In this document: in pieces, positions 28,436 through 38,579 of the stretch | How the letters are laid out: each line of letters begins with the position of its first letter | Numbering within the stretch: position 1 is the first letter of the stretch | Assembly (NCBI RefSeq): GCF_023061135.1 | Contig: NZ_JAKGAN010000006.1 | Coordinates: 186,001 to 250,000 of the forward strand | Length of the DNA stretch: 64,000 nt | Direction of reading: 5' to 3' | Origin: Chromohalobacter sarecensis | Lineage (GTDB): Bacteria > Pseudomonadota > Gammaproteobacteria > Pseudomonadales > Halomonadaceae | Made by a program: the position numbers and the translations under genes | Notes under the pieces: model-generated | The model's database searches: none | What the model saw: only the letters and a program-made list of their open reading frames with translations | What the model was told of the DNA's origin: nothing

Positions 28436-28954
28436 TCAACGGCGGCGAATCACGATACCGGCCAGCATGCCCAGCGGAATCAACAGCAGCACGGCGAATC
28501 CTACCAGCGTCCATTGCGGTATCGACATGCCCAGCAGCAGGCCGTGTATCTCGGCGCACTCTCCCGAGCCGGCTAGCACTCGCGAGATTACGCCCCACAA
28601 TGGCATCACTTCCATCATGTAGTCCAGCCCCGGACCGCAACTCGGCACGCTTTCCGGTGGCAGCGACTGCAACCATACGTGACGCGCGGCGACCGCCACG
28701 CCCAGCGCTGCAGCCAGGGCGCCCAAGCCGGCATAGACGCCGCGCCCGATGCGTCCTGCAGGATTATGCACCGCCCCCACGGCGAAGACGAGCGCAGTAA
28801 GCAATACCGCAATGCGTTGACCGATGCACAGCGGGCAAGGCGTCAACCCATAGACATATTGCAATACCAGAGCCACGCCCATCATCAGCACGCACATCGC
28901 CAGGCCCAGCAAGCAGCCTCGGCGCACACTCATCGCGGCCAATCGGGTAATCAT
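28436..28954 (-). CDS. dsbB: Disulfide bond formation protein DsbB
   Basis: Inner-membrane quinone reductase that reoxidises DsbA. About 172 residues, four membrane helices. First periplasmic loop carries TPCPLCIGQRIA (the CXXC pair), second loop carries two Cys (VPSCGPG and SGECAEIHG) that relay electrons. ATG 28954 is preferred over the GTG at 28960 because GAGGAG is 8 bases before it and only 2 bases before the GTG. No dsbA in the window. Confidence 0.9.
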   Translation of the reverse strand: MITRLAAMSVRRGCLLGLAMCVLMMGVALVLQYVYGLTPCPLCIGQRIAVLLTALVFAVGAVHNPAGRIGRGVYAGLGALAAALGVAVAARHVWLQSLPPESVPSCGPGLDYMMEVMPLWGVISRVLAGSGECAEIHGLLLGMSIPQWTLVGFAVLLLIPLGMLAGIVIRRR

Positions 28955-29017
28955 CGTCACGTCTCCTCAGACAATCTCGACCAGCCTCATGCTGGCTTTC
29001 CTTGCTTCGCTCATAAA

Positions 29018-29049
29018 AAGGCCCGTGCAGCAGGCGCGGCACGGGCCTT
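29018..29049 (-). terminator. Rho-independent terminator of gshA
   Basis: 10-bp stem AAGGCCCGTG / CACGGGCCTT with a 12-base loop, followed on the minus strand by TTTTT. It sits 16 bases past the gshA stop. Confidence 0.85.
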
Positions 29050-29064
29050 GGACAACGCTTCGAC

Positions 29065-30660
29065 TCACGCGACGCTGAGAGGTTTACCCGCGCGCTCGAA
29101 ATAATGCGCCAGGAAGGTCGCGAAATCCTCGTGGTCGGCGCGCTCGATATCGCCTTGCTGCTGATGCGAGGTTTCGACGAGTTGCTCGAACAACGCCTGC
29201 CGCGCGCGATCCATGGGCGCCTCGCGCAGTTCGGCGGCCTGCTGCTCGGCCAGGGCACGCATCTGGTCGAGGTATTCGACACCTTCGTTGACCAACTGAG
29301 AATAAAGCTGGCCGGACGGTGTCAATTCGGGGTCGTCGAGGCGCGGTGCGAGCGCCGCAAGGGCGTCGCGATGCGGCGTGGCCTGCTCATTGGTATCGAG
29401 CAGCTCGGCGACACCCTCGAGCTCGGCGAAGATATCGTGGCTCCAGTCGCGCAAATAGCGCTGGCGACCACCGACACTCAGCTTGAGCTCAGGATCACGG
29501 CCGCGCTCAACTACCAGGCGGCGGTTGTCGTCGAGACGGTCGCACTCCTCGTCGGGAATCCACGGGCTCTCGGAGAGCAGACACCACATCAGGAAGGTAT
29601 CCAGGAAGCGCATCTGGGTTTCATCGATGCCCAGCGGCGTGAACGGATCGAGATCCAGACAGCGCACCTCGATGTATTCGACACCGCGTGCCTCGAGCGC
29701 CTGGGACGGCGTCTCGTCGTGGCGCGCCACCCGCTTGGGACGAATATCGCTGTAGTACTCGTTCTCGATCTGCAGGATATTGGCGTTGAGCTGACGCCAG
29801 TCGCCATCGACATTGACGCCGAAGCGCTGGTAGTCCGGCCACGGCGTACTGATCGCATGGCGTAGCGTGCCCACGTAGTTGGACAACGAGTTGAAGCAGA
29901 TCTTGAGCTGCTCCTGCACCTTGTTCTGGTAGCCCAGATCGGACATCCGCAGGCTGGTGGCGTAACGCCCCGCCAGCGTGTGCTCGCCCACCGCTTCGAG
30001 ATGATCCGGCGCCGGGCCGGTCAGGAAGCTGCGATCCACTGCCGGCGACGCACCGAACAGGTACAGCAGCAGCCAACTGTGACGCCGGAAGTTGCGGATC
30101 AGGTCAAAATAGCGGCTCGAGCGATAGCCATCCAGGCCCTCGCCATCGCGACCTTCGAGCTCACGCAGCATCGGCCACAGGTTCTCGGGCAGCGACACGT
30201 TGTAGTGGACACCGGCGATGGACTGCATGATGCGCCCATAACGCACGTCGAGTCCCTTGCGGTAGACGTGCTTCATGGTGCCGACATTGGAAGTGCCGTA
30301 ATCGGCGATGGTCACGCTGTCATTGCCATCCAGGCGGCTCGGCATGCTTGCCGGCCAGATCAACTCATCGCCGAGCTGCCGATAGCTGTAGCGCAGCAAA
30401 TCACCGAGAAACGCCATGGCATCGTCGGGGCGACAGTAGACGGGTGTGATGTACTCGAGCAATGCTTCCGAGTAATCGGTAGTGATATAGGGATGCGCGA
30501 GCTTGGAGCCCAGGGCATGGGGATGGGGCGTCTGGGCGATACGCCCGGCGCCATCGACGCGCAAGCCTTCCTTCTCGATGCCGCGGCGCAAGCGGCCGAA
30601 TCGCCCCTGACGGGCCAGCCCGTGCATGCGCGCAATGGCGGTGGCGAGTGGTTCGGACAA
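29065..30660 (-). CDS. gshA: Glutamate-cysteine ligase (gammaproteobacterial type)
   Basis: First step of glutathione synthesis: ATP-dependent joining of glutamate and cysteine. About 531 residues, close to E. coli GshA (518). Motifs: RRGIEKEGLRVDG (metal/glutamate-binding), TTDYSEALLEYITPV, IAGVHYNVSLPE, YIEVRCLDLDPFTPLG and EEDQ-type C-terminal helices. The longest frame begins at 30774 but the first 38 residues resemble nothing in the family; a TTG at 30660 with GAGGG 8 bases upstream gives an N-terminus like that of GshA. A plausible promoter lies about 170 bases before this start. Confidence 0.93.
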   Translation of the reverse strand: MSEPLATAIARMHGLARQGRFGRLRRGIEKEGLRVDGAGRIAQTPHPHALGSKLAHPYITTDYSEALLEYITPVYCRPDDAMAFLGDLLRYSYRQLGDELIWPASMPSRLDGNDSVTIADYGTSNVGTMKHVYRKGLDVRYGRIMQSIAGVHYNVSLPENLWPMLRELEGRDGEGLDGYRSSRYFDLIRNFRRHSWLLLYLFGASPAVDRSFLTGPAPDHLEAVGEHTLAGRYATSLRMSDLGYQNKVQEQLKICFNSLSNYVGTLRHAISTPWPDYQRFGVNVDGDWRQLNANILQIENEYYSDIRPKRVARHDETPSQALEARGVEYIEVRCLDLDPFTPLGIDETQMRFLDTFLMWCLLSESPWIPDEECDRLDDNRRLVVERGRDPELKLSVGGRQRYLRDWSHDIFAELEGVAELLDTNEQATPHRDALAALAPRLDDPELTPSGQLYSQLVNEGVEYLDQMRALAEQQAAELREAPMDRARQALFEQLVETSHQQQGDIERADHEDFATFLAHYFERAGKPLSVA

Positions 30661-30827
30661 GATAAATTCCCTCACGTCTGGGAAAAGCACGGCTTTTCCC
30701 CTGGTGTCACCGGTGGATAGTGTCTTGCCGGCATCGCCGGCCGATCGCATGTGTGCGGCTAACGGAAACATCACCAGGAACGCCCCGGCGAACCGTCGGC
30801 CCCCTGAGCGCGCCGCATTAAAAAACC

Positions 30828-30855
30828 ATTATGGAGGCAGCCGGCCACCTTTCAA
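30828..30855 (-). promoter_or_regulatory. Putative sigma-70 promoter of gshA
   Basis: On the minus strand TTGAAA (30855-30850), 16 bases, CATAAT (30833-30828). It lies in the 219-base gap between tex and gshA and points to gshA. Predicted by eye only. Confidence 0.5.
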
Positions 30856-30879
30856 GGCAAACTGCACTCTCGTGACGTT

Positions 30880-33207
30880 TCACGACTGTCGACGCGCCTT
30901 CGCCAACGCCTCGCCGAGCGCGCCGAGCCCTGCGCTCGGCTGATTCGACTCACGCTTGTCGCCCCCGCCACGTTGGCCGCGCGAGCGACGCGGATCTCCG
31001 CCCTGCGAAGCATCCTCCGGCGTATCGCCCATACGCATGGACAAGCCGATCCGGGAGCGCTCGAGATCCACCTGCATGACCTTGACCTTGACGATATCGC
31101 CGGCCTTGACCACCTGGCGCGGGTCGTCGACGAACTTCTCGGCAAGCGCGGAGATATGCACCAAGCCATCCTGATGAACGCCGATATCCACGAATGCCCC
31201 GAAGTGCGTGACGTTGGTCACGCTGCCTTCCAGCACCATGCCTGGCTCGAGATCCTTGAGGGTTTCCACACCTTCGCGGAACTCGGCGGCCTTGAACTCA
31301 GGGCGAGGGTCGCGCCCGGGCTTGTCGAGTTCCTTGATAATATCGCTGATGGTAGGCACGCCGAAGGTATCATCGACGTAATCGGCCGGATTGAGCGACT
31401 TGAGGAAGCCACTATCGCCGACCACCCCGGTAAGGTCACGCGCATGGCGCTGGGCAATGCGGTTGACCACTGCATAAGCCTCGGGGTGCACGGCGCTGGC
31501 GTCGAGCGGGTTGTCGCCGTCCGCGATGCGCAAGAAGCCCGCGCACTGCTCGAAGGTCTTGGGCCCCAGCCGGCTGACATCCAGCAACTCACGACGCGAC
31601 GCAAAGCGTCCCTTGGCGTCGCGTTGGGCGACGATATTCTCGGCCAGCGTCGGATTAAGACCGGAAACACGCGACAGCAATGCACCGGATGCAGTGTTGA
31701 GCTCGACACCCACGGCGTTGACGCAGTCCTCGATGACCGCCTCCAGACTGCGCGAGAGCTGGACCTGTGAAACGTCGTGCTGATACTGGCCGACGCCGAT
31801 GGACTTGGGCTCGATCTTGACAAGCTCGGCGAGCGGGTCCTGCAGACGCCGAGCGATGGAGATCGCCCCGCGCACGGTGACATCGAGCTGCGGAAATTCG
31901 CGCGAGGCGAGCTCGGAGGCCGAATACACCGAGGCCCCGGCTTCGCTGACCATGACCTTGGCAAGCGGCCGCGATGCCTGCTTGACCAGTTCGCCGGCAA
32001 GCTTGTCAGTCTCGCGGCTGGCGGTGCCATTGCCTACCGCGACCAACGCCACGTCATGCTTGTCGACTAGTCCCGCCAGCGTGGCTAGGGACTGATCCCA
32101 GCGCTTCTGCGGCGCATGCGGATAGATGACCGTATCTTCCAGATACTTGCCAGTGGCATCGACGACCACGACCTTGCAACCGGTGCGCAGCCCCGGGTCG
32201 ATGGCCAGCGTAGCCTTCGCCCCAGCGGGCGCCGCCAGCAACAGATCCTTGAGATTCGCGGCGAACACCTCGATGGCTTCGCGCTCGGCGCGTTCGCGCA
32301 GGCGGCTCATCAACTCGGTCTCGAGGTGGGTGTAGAGCTTGACCCGCCAGGTCCAGCGCACCACCTCCTTGAGCCAGCGCGAGGCCGGCCGCGTGGCGGT
32401 GAGCGCCACGCCGGCGTGCTTGGCGATGGCAACCTCGGCGGGATGAATCTCGGCGTCTTCCTCGCCGGGCAGGCGAATCGCCAACGACAGCACGCCCTCG
32501 TTGCGCCCCCGGAACATGGCCAGCGCACGGTGCGAAGGCGCCTTGGCGAACGGCTCGTCGTGCTCGAAGTAATCGGAGAACTTAGCGCCCTCCTGCTCCT
32601 TGCCGTTCATCACGCGCGAGACAAGCTGCCCTTCGCTCCACAGCCGTTCGCGGAGTTGCCCAACCAGGTCCGGGTCTTCGCTCAACTGTTCCATAAGGAT
32701 CTGCTTGGCGCCATCCAAAGCAGCCTTGGCGTCCTCGATGGCGGGCGTGTCGCCTTCGGCGGCGCGAATATATTGTGCCGCCTCGCGCTCGGGGTCGAGA
32801 TCGGGATCGGCCAACAGCGCCTCGGCCAGCGGTTCGAGTCCCGCTTCCCGGGCGATCTGCGCCTTGGTGCGGCGCTTCTTCTTATAGGGGAGATACAAAT
32901 CTTCGAGGCGCTGCTTGGTATCGGCGGCCTCGATCTGCGCGGCCAGAGCATCGCTCAGCTTGCCCTGTTCGTCGATGCTGGCCAGCACCGCGCCACGGCG
33001 TTCCTCCAGCTCGCGCAAATAGCGCAGGCGCTCTTCCAGCGTGCGTAGCTGGATGTCATCCAGGCCGCCGGTGGCTTCCTTACGGTAACGAGAGATGAAG
33101 GGCACGGTGGCGCCGCCGTCGAGCAGGGCCACAGCGGCACTAACCTGTTGAGAGCGAACGGCGAGCTCGTCGGCGAGCCGAGCAACGATCTTGAGATTGG
33201 CGTCCAT
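30880..33207 (-). CDS. tex: Transcription accessory protein Tex
   Basis: RNA-binding protein of about 775 residues. N-terminal Tex domain ([39 protein letters not shown]), a YqgF/RNase H-like domain ([16 protein letters not shown]), helix-hairpin-helix segments ([37 protein letters not shown]) and a C-terminal S1 domain ([21 protein letters not shown]), then a short basic/Gly tail. Start at 33207 has AAGGA upstream; the 45-residue extension from 33342 is not conserved in type. Role: affects transcription/expression of toxin and stress genes; exact activity is not established. Confidence 0.94.
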   Translation of the reverse strand: MDANLKIVARLADELAVRSQQVSAAVALLDGGATVPFISRYRKEATGGLDDIQLRTLEERLRYLRELEERRGAVLASIDEQGKLSDALAAQIEAADTKQRLEDLYLPYKKKRRTKAQIAREAGLEPLAEALLADPDLDPEREAAQYIRAAEGDTPAIEDAKAALDGAKQILMEQLSEDPDLVGQLRERLWSEGQLVSRVMNGKEQEGAKFSDYFEHDEPFAKAPSHRALAMFRGRNEGVLSLAIRLPGEEDAEIHPAEVAIAKHAGVALTATRPASRWLKEVVRWTWRVKLYTHLETELMSRLRERAEREAIEVFAANLKDLLLAAPAGAKATLAIDPGLRTGCKVVVVDATGKYLEDTVIYPHAPQKRWDQSLATLAGLVDKHDVALVAVGNGTASRETDKLAGELVKQASRPLAKVMVSEAGASVYSASELASREFPQLDVTVRGAISIARRLQDPLAELVKIEPKSIGVGQYQHDVSQVQLSRSLEAVIEDCVNAVGVELNTASGALLSRVSGLNPTLAENIVAQRDAKGRFASRRELLDVSRLGPKTFEQCAGFLRIADGDNPLDASAVHPEAYAVVNRIAQRHARDLTGVVGDSGFLKSLNPADYVDDTFGVPTISDIIKELDKPGRDPRPEFKAAEFREGVETLKDLEPGMVLEGSVTNVTHFGAFVDIGVHQDGLVHISALAEKFVDDPRQVVKAGDIVKVKVMQVDLERSRIGLSMRMGDTPEDASQGGDPRRSRGQRGGGDKRESNQPSAGLGALGEALAKARRQS

Positions 33208-33301
33208 GATGTCCTTGACGTTCCAGCGGCTGGCGAGCCAGCGACAAAAAGTTCGCGATAAGGTATCACAACCGCCGACGCAACGCAGACGGAGGCCCTT
33301 T

Positions 33302-33808
33302 TCAGGAGGCCTCGTCAGGCACGAAGCGCAGCGCCAAGCCATTGTTGCACCAGCGCAGGCCGGTCGGCTCGGGGCCGTCCTCGAAGACGTGGCCCTGATG
33401 CCCGCCGCAGCGCGCGCAGTGATACTCGGTACGCGGAATCAACAGCACGAAATCCAGTTCGGTCAGCAGGTGGCCTTCGATGTGGTCGTAGAAGCTCGGC
33501 CAGCCGGTACCGGAGTCATACTTGGTACGCGAGGAGAACAGCGGCAAGTCACAACCGGCACAGCGGTATTCACCGGCGCGCGTTTCCTGATCGAGTGGAC
33601 TGCTGCCCGCCGGCTCGGTATCGGCCTCACGCAGGATACGATAGCGCTCCTCGCTGAGACGCTCGCGCCACTCGGCGTCATCGAGCGTGAGCACCTCGAC
33701 GTCCGCGCCCCGCTCCAGCGACAACTTGGGGCGTGCCAGGGCGACACTCGGCGCTACACCCAGCAGACCTGCGGCGCCCAACCAGCCTAAAAAACGACGG
33801 CGATGCAT
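33302..33808 (-). CDS. msrB: Peptide-methionine (R)-S-oxide reductase MsrB, Tat-exported
   Basis: Reduces methionine-R-sulfoxide in proteins. About 168 residues. The N-terminus [17 protein letters not shown] followed by SVALA is a twin-arginine (RRRFLG) signal, so the enzyme is predicted to work in the periplasm, unlike the usual cytosolic MsrB. Zinc-site Cys pairs CAGC and [14 protein letters not shown] core, and the catalytic Cys in [19 protein letters not shown] lies 6-7 bases before the ATG at 33808. Upstream of pckA on the same strand. Confidence 0.92.
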   Translation of the reverse strand: MHRRRFLGWLGAAGLLGVAPSVALARPKLSLERGADVEVLTLDDAEWRERLSEERYRILREADTEPAGSSPLDQETRAGEYRCAGCDLPLFSSRTKYDSGTGWPSFYDHIEGHLLTELDFVLLIPRTEYHCARCGGHQGHVFEDGPEPTGLRWCNNGLALRFVPDEAS

Positions 33809-33830
33809 GACGTACCCTCCTTGCAAGGCA

Positions 33831-33865
33831 TAACGGGAAGAGCCGATGGCCGACTCTCCCCGTTA
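33831..33865. terminator. Hairpin after pckA
   Basis: TAACGGG / CCCGTTA arms (33831-33837, 33859-33865) with an inner AGAG/CTCT pairing and one mismatch. It lies between pckA (ending at 33896) and msrB, with no U-tract on the minus strand. Confidence 0.42.
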
Positions 33866-33895
33866 GAGGCGAATTCCACTGGATGGTTCGCGCCG

Positions 33896-35479
33896 TCAGT
33901 CGCGCGACGGACCGGCGGCGACGATGTCCTCGTCGACGCCATCGAACTTGGCGAAGTTGGCGATGAATTTATCCGCCAACGCCTTCATGTGGCGCTCGTA
34001 GTCGGCGCTGTCCGGCCACGCCTGTCGCGGGTCGAGCAGCATCGTGTCGACGCCCGGAACGGCCTCCGGCACGTCCAGATTCAAGCCCTCGATGTGACGC
34101 GTCTCGACGTCTTTGAGATCACCGTTCTGGATTGCCGCGATGATGGCGCGTGTGGTGGGGATGGAAAAGCGCGAACCGCCCTCGCCGTAGGCACCACCGG
34201 TCCAGCCAGTGTTGACCAGATACACGCGCGACTCGAAGGCCTCGACACGCTTGATCAACAGGTCGGCATACTCGCGCGCCGGACGCGGGAAGAACGGCGC
34301 GCCGAAGCAGGTCGAGAACGTCGCTTCCAGCCCCTCGGACGCCCCCATTTCGGTGGAACCGACCTTGGCGGTGTAGCCGGATAGAAAGTGATAAGCAGCG
34401 GCTTCCTTGGACAACAGCGAGACCGGCGGCAGCACCCCGCTCATGTCGCAGGTCAGGAAGATGATCGCATTGGGCTCGCCAGCCAAGTTCTCGGGCACGC
34501 GCTTGTCGATGTGCTCGAGCGGATAGGCGGCGCGGGAGTTCTGGGTCAAGCCGTCATCGCTATAATCGGGATGGCGGTACTCGTCGAGGACCACGTTCTC
34601 GAGCACCGTGCCGAAACGAATGGCTTTCCAGATGAGCGGCTCATTCTTCTCCGAGAGGTCGATGCACTTGGCATAGCAGCCGCCTTCCAGATTGAAAACG
34701 GTGCCCTCACCCCAGCCATGCTCGTCGTCGCCGATCAGGTAGCGGTCGGGGTCGGCGGAGAGCGTGGTCTTGCCGGTACCCGAGAGACCGAAGAACAGCG
34801 TGGTCTCGCCGTCCTCACCCACGTTGGCGCTGCAGTGCATGGGCAGTACGTCTTTCTCGGGCAACAGGAAGTTTTGCACCGAGAACATGGCCTTCTTCAT
34901 CTCGCCGGCGTAGCGCATGCCAGCGATCAGCACGCGGCGCCGGGCGAAGTTGAGAATCACCGTACCGTCCGAATTCGTGCCGTCACGCTCGGGCACGCAC
35001 TCGAAATGCGGCGCGTTGAGGATCGTCCACTCGCTCTTGCCCTTGGGGTTGTAACCTTCAGGACGCACGAACAGGGTCCGCCCGAAGAGGTTGTGCCAGG
35101 CGGTTTCGGTGGTCACGCGAATCGGCAGGTAATACTCGGGATCGGCACCGACATGCAACTCGGAAACGAAGTTGTCGCCCTCGGCCAGATAGTCCTCGAC
35201 GCGCTCCCACAAGGCATCGAAACGCTCGGCGTCGAATGGCTGATTGACGCTACCCCAGTCGATCAAGTCCGCCGTGGAAGGCTCCTTGACGATGAACCGA
35301 TCCTGGGGTGAGCGGCCGGTCCGCCGTCCAGTGTTCGCCACAAAGGCACCATTGTCGGCAAGATGGCCTTCGCCGCGCGCGATGGCATGCTCGATCAACG
35401 CGGCGCTGCTCAGATTGGTATGGGTCTGCACGGGACGTGCCTCGTGGGTTGCCGGGGAGGCGGCTTGGGTCATGGTCAT
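33896..35479 (-). CDS. pckA: Phosphoenolpyruvate carboxykinase (ATP)
   Basis: Gluconeogenic enzyme: oxaloacetate + ATP to PEP + ADP + CO2. About 527 residues. P-loop [16 protein letters not shown] (near residue 235-250), the kinase-2 [12 protein letters not shown] motif with metal-binding Asp pair, and [13 protein letters not shown] (substrate Arg) near the N-terminus; C-terminal [20 protein letters not shown]. Start at 35479 has AGGA 7 bases upstream; a second ATG two codons later is possible. The pckA-hslO-hslR-yrfG order matches enteric bacteria. Confidence 0.97.
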   Translation of the reverse strand: MTMTQAASPATHEARPVQTHTNLSSAALIEHAIARGEGHLADNGAFVANTGRRTGRSPQDRFIVKEPSTADLIDWGSVNQPFDAERFDALWERVEDYLAEGDNFVSELHVGADPEYYLPIRVTTETAWHNLFGRTLFVRPEGYNPKGKSEWTILNAPHFECVPERDGTNSDGTVILNFARRRVLIAGMRYAGEMKKAMFSVQNFLLPEKDVLPMHCSANVGEDGETTLFFGLSGTGKTTLSADPDRYLIGDDEHGWGEGTVFNLEGGCYAKCIDLSEKNEPLIWKAIRFGTVLENVVLDEYRHPDYSDDGLTQNSRAAYPLEHIDKRVPENLAGEPNAIIFLTCDMSGVLPPVSLLSKEAAAYHFLSGYTAKVGSTEMGASEGLEATFSTCFGAPFFPRPAREYADLLIKRVEAFESRVYLVNTGWTGGAYGEGGSRFSIPTTRAIIAAIQNGDLKDVETRHIEGLNLDVPEAVPGVDTMLLDPRQAWPDSADYERHMKALADKFIANFAKFDGVDEDIVAAGPSRD

Positions 35480-35675
35480 TATAGTGTCCTGGGCCCGAAG
35501 GGCATTTCTCTCTCGTTAACCGATGCTTACTCGCCAGGGCCACCCGGACAATGGATTGTCTCTTGTGAGGCCAAGGCAAGACTGGGAGCGATCATTATGG
35601 CAAAAAGGCTCTGTGCGGAAAACGTCACCAGCACGGTAATGACACTGCGCGCCCTTGGGTATGACGCGCGTCAGA

Positions 35676-36551
35676 TCAATGCAGGGTCGAGGCGCCTGCG
35701 CCCGGCGACTCGATCAGGGCTTCGATGTCGGCGGCACTGAAGCGATAATGGCTATGACAGAAATGGCATTGCGTTTCCACTTCGCCTTGTTCACGCACGA
35801 TGTTGCGCAATTCTTCGACACCCAAGCCATTCAGGGCATTGGCGATGCGCTCACGCGTACAGGTGCAGCCGAAGCGTAGCGTCTTGGGATCGAAGACGCG
35901 GACGTGTTCCTCGTGAAAGAGGCGATGGAGCAGCTCGCGTTGCTCGAGATCGAGCAATTCCGCATCGCTGAGCGTGGTGGCGAGATACACGGTGCGCTCC
36001 CAGGCATCGGGGTCGCGATGAGCGCTATCATCGGGCAACTGCTGCAGAAGCATCCCCGCCGTACGGTTTCCATCGGCCGCCAGCCACAGGCGCGTGGCCA
36101 ACTGTTCGGAGCGTGCGAAATAATCCTCCAGACAGGCGGCCAGACTATCGGCCTCCACGGCGACGATGCCCTGGTAGCGCTGTCCCTCGCGTGGGTCGAG
36201 CGTGATCACGATCTGCGCCTCACCGACCAGGGCCGTGAGCGAGGCGTTTTCCTCGGGAAGCGCCGCTTCATCATCGAGACGTGCGATGGCTCGCAAGTCG
36301 CCTCCGGGGTTGGACTCCGCCATCAGCAAACGTACGGGGCCCTGGCCACGTACCTCGAGGCTTACGGTGCCATCGAGCTTGACCGTCTCGGTGAGCAGGG
36401 CCACGGCACTCAGCAGTTCGCCGAGCTGGCGGCTCACGGCCTGGGGATAGGCATGCTTGTCGAGCACCTCGGCGTAGGCCTGTTGCAGGCCGACGATTTC
36501 GCCGCGCACATTGGTATCGTCGAAAAGGAAACGTTGGATCTGGTCGGTCAT
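35676..36551 (-). CDS. hslO: Redox-regulated chaperone Hsp33
   Basis: Cytoplasmic holdase switched on by oxidation. About 291 residues. N-terminal core ([19 protein letters not shown]) and C-terminal zinc switch with CTCT (CXC, near residue 233) and CHFCH (CXXC, near 266), the Hsp33 four-cysteine arrangement. Lies 49 bases after hslR, same strand. Confidence 0.95.
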   Translation of the reverse strand: MTDQIQRFLFDDTNVRGEIVGLQQAYAEVLDKHAYPQAVSRQLGELLSAVALLTETVKLDGTVSLEVRGQGPVRLLMAESNPGGDLRAIARLDDEAALPEENASLTALVGEAQIVITLDPREGQRYQGIVAVEADSLAACLEDYFARSEQLATRLWLAADGNRTAGMLLQQLPDDSAHRDPDAWERTVYLATTLSDAELLDLEQRELLHRLFHEEHVRVFDPKTLRFGCTCTRERIANALNGLGVEELRNIVREQGEVETQCHFCHSHYRFSAADIEALIESPGAGASTLH

Positions 36552-36600
36552 GATGATTCGTCGTCAGGTTGGAAAGCCGAAAGTAGAGGCCATACCGGCT

Positions 36601-36993
36601 TCAATCGTCGAAGCCATGGCGCTGGAAGTCCTGAATCGCACGGCGTTGCTTCTTGTCGGGGCGGCCATGTGGCCCTTGCATGCTTTGGTTGGCCAGGCGC
36701 CGATTCTGGGCTTCGCGCTCACGCCGCGCCTGGCTGGCCGACGTTTCGCGGTAGAGCGCGCGGGCCTCGGCGGCGCCGCGGCGCTGACCGGAGAGCCCCG
36801 TCACTTCGACTTCGAGCGTGTCCCAGCCTTGCGGCACCTTGATCAAGGCGCCTAGCTCGACCACCTTGCTGGTTTTCACACGCCCACCATTGTAGTGGAC
36901 CTTACCGCCTTCAATGGCTTTCTTGGCCAGACCACGCGTCTTGAAGAAGCGCGCCGCCCATAGCCACTTGTCGATGCGGATCGTGTCGCTCAT
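36601..36993 (-). CDS. hslR: Ribosome-associated heat shock protein Hsp15
   Basis: Small RNA-binding protein that rescues stalled 50S subunits carrying nascent chains. About 130 residues from ATG 36993 (AGGA 8 bases upstream). N-terminal S4 domain IRIDKWLWAARFFKTRGLAKKAIEG, followed by a basic C-terminal tail. Sits 102 bases downstream of the yrfG-like gene, with hslO after it. Confidence 0.93.
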   Translation of the reverse strand: MSDTIRIDKWLWAARFFKTRGLAKKAIEGGKVHYNGGRVKTSKVVELGALIKVPQGWDTLEVEVTGLSGQRRGAAEARALYRETSASQARREREAQNRRLANQSMQGPHGRPDKKQRRAIQDFQRHGFDD

Positions 36994-37095
36994 GTTTTTT
37001 CCTGGATCGCCTGCTCCATACGCGGGAACATCCCACGAACGCGACAAATAAAGTGGGCGCCGGTAGGCGACTTTTCAAGGCGCATTGAGGTGTGA

Positions 37096-37770
37096 TCAGC
37101 GGCGCGATACACCCGGCATATCCTGCGGCAAGAGCGTGCCAAAACGCTCGAGGGCAATGAAGTCTTCCAGCTCGCGTTCGGGGCGTTGGCTATCGGGCTG
37201 CTTGATACCCAGCAGATAGCGAATGCCGTATTCACGCGCGCTTTCCAGCACTGAAGGATTGTCATCGATGAACAAGGTACGCGCGGGCTCGAAGGGTTCG
37301 ATATCCTGCAACGCGAACCAGAACTCCGGCGCCTCCTTGGCGATGCCCACGTCCGCCGACGAGACGATGACATCGAGATACTCTTCAAGCCCGGTCAACG
37401 GCAGCTTGAGCGCCAGGCTTTCACGGTCGGCGTTGGTCGCCAGCACGACACGCGGATGCGCTTTCTTGAGCCATTTGAGGAAATCCAGCGCATCGCCACG
37501 CAAGCCGATCAAGTGCTGCACCTCACGCTTGAGCGCGACCACGTCGACACCCAACTCACGACTCCAATAAGCCAGGCTGTACCAGTTGAGCGTGCCCTGC
37601 TCGCCGATGATACGCGAACGCAGCGTATCGGCGTGATGGGCATCCAGCTTGTGCAATTCCACGTAGCGCTGCGGCAAGTGTTCCAGCCAGAAGTGGCTGT
37701 CGAAGTGCAAGTCCAGCAGTGTGCCATCCATGTCGAGCAACACAGTGTCGATGGCGTTCCAGTCAACCAT
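37096..37770 (-). CDS. yrfG: GMP/IMP 5'-nucleotidase (YrfG family, HAD)
   Basis: HAD-superfamily phosphatase of about 224 residues. Motif I VLLDMDGTLLDLHFDSHFW, the YrfG-typical LPQRY segment, motif II RVVLATNADRES, the lysine after DVGIAKEAPEFW, and motif III RTLFIDDNPSVLESA. Start at 37770 is supported by GGAG 6 bases upstream; the upstream extension to 38088 overlaps nudE and is rejected. Divergent from nudE with 81 bases between, as in E. coli. Confidence 0.88.
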   Translation of the reverse strand: MVDWNAIDTVLLDMDGTLLDLHFDSHFWLEHLPQRYVELHKLDAHHADTLRSRIIGEQGTLNWYSLAYWSRELGVDVVALKREVQHLIGLRGDALDFLKWLKKAHPRVVLATNADRESLALKLPLTGLEEYLDVIVSSADVGIAKEAPEFWFALQDIEPFEPARTLFIDDNPSVLESAREYGIRYLLGIKQPDSQRPERELEDFIALERFGTLLPQDMPGVSRR

Positions 37771-37851
37771 GAGGGGCTCCCGCCAGAGTGGATATCGAAC
37801 CAAGGGTTCTCTTATTGTACGCTGCATGACAGCCACCCGCACGGAGACACC

Positions 37852-38484
37852 ATGGCCTTTTCTTCCCACCACACTGGCGGCAAGCCGCCCAACGATACCG
37901 GTGTGGGGCATGCCAAGCCACGCCTCTTGAACCGCCGTGAAGTCGCCCGCAGCCGCCTCTTTGCCATCGAAGAACTCGAGTTGCGCTTCGCCAACGGCGC
38001 CGAACGTACCTTCGAGCGATTGACGGGCAGCGGCAATGGCCATGGCGGCGGTGCCGTGATGATCGTCGCCATGCCGGACCCGGAACATGTACTACTGATT
38101 CATGAATATGCTGCGGGTTTCGATGATTATGCCCTGACCTTGCCCAAGGGGCTCGTCGACCCCGGCGAGGACATCGTCAGTGCCGCCAATCGCGAATTGA
38201 TGGAAGAATGCGGCATGGGTGCGCAACGCATCGAGCCACTGGTGGAACTCTCCCTAGCGCCGAACTACATGAGCCACCGCATTCACGTCATGCTCGCCAC
38301 CGACCTGTATGAGAAACGCTTACCCGGCGATGAACCCGAGCCCTTGATCGTCGAGCGTCATCCTCTTGAGGACATCGCCTCCCTGTTGGCGCGGGAGGAC
38401 TTCCACGAAGGACGCGCCATCGCCGCCCTGTTTATCGCACGCGACCGTCTACGCAACGAGCAAACCAGCGAACCATGGTGGTGA
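37852..38484 (+). CDS. nudE: ADP compounds Nudix hydrolase NudE
   Basis: About 210 residues. Nudix box GLVDPGEDIVSAANRELMEECG preceded by LTLPK, with the NudE-type motif NYMSHRIHVMLATDLYE after it. The family hydrolyses ADP-ribose, NADH and Ap3A. ATG 37852 has GGAG 7 bases upstream. About 20 N-terminal residues (AFSSHHTGGKPPNDTGVG) are longer than in enteric NudE. Confidence 0.88.
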   Translation: MAFSSHHTGGKPPNDTGVGHAKPRLLNRREVARSRLFAIEELELRFANGAERTFERLTGSGNGHGGGAVMIVAMPDPEHVLLIHEYAAGFDDYALTLPKGLVDPGEDIVSAANRELMEECGMGAQRIEPLVELSLAPNYMSHRIHVMLATDLYEKRLPGDEPEPLIVERHPLEDIASLLAREDFHEGRAIAALFIARDRLRNEQTSEPWW

Positions 38485-38498
38485 GCCGCGCCCCAACG

Positions 38499-38530
38499 CG
38501 ACGAGGCCCCGCAATGGCGGGGCCTCGTCG
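38499..38530. terminator. Strong convergent hairpin after nudE
   Basis: Perfect 14-bp stem CGACGAGGCCCCGC / GCGGGGCCTCGTCG with a 4-base loop AATG. It lies between the convergent nudE and the acidic-repeat gene; no U-tract, but very stable. Confidence 0.6.
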
Positions 38531-38579
38531 TATCGCTTCCTAGCGTGGCAGCGACTCGCTCCGTGAGCCTTTCAAATGG

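Noticed and set aside
32116-33048. Plus-strand frame of 310 codons opposite tex
   Set aside because: Antisense shadow of a strongly supported gene; repetitive Leu/Arg/Gln composition.
36511-36855. Plus-strand frame between hslO and hslR
   Set aside because: Runs through the hslR coding region in antisense and has no support of its own.
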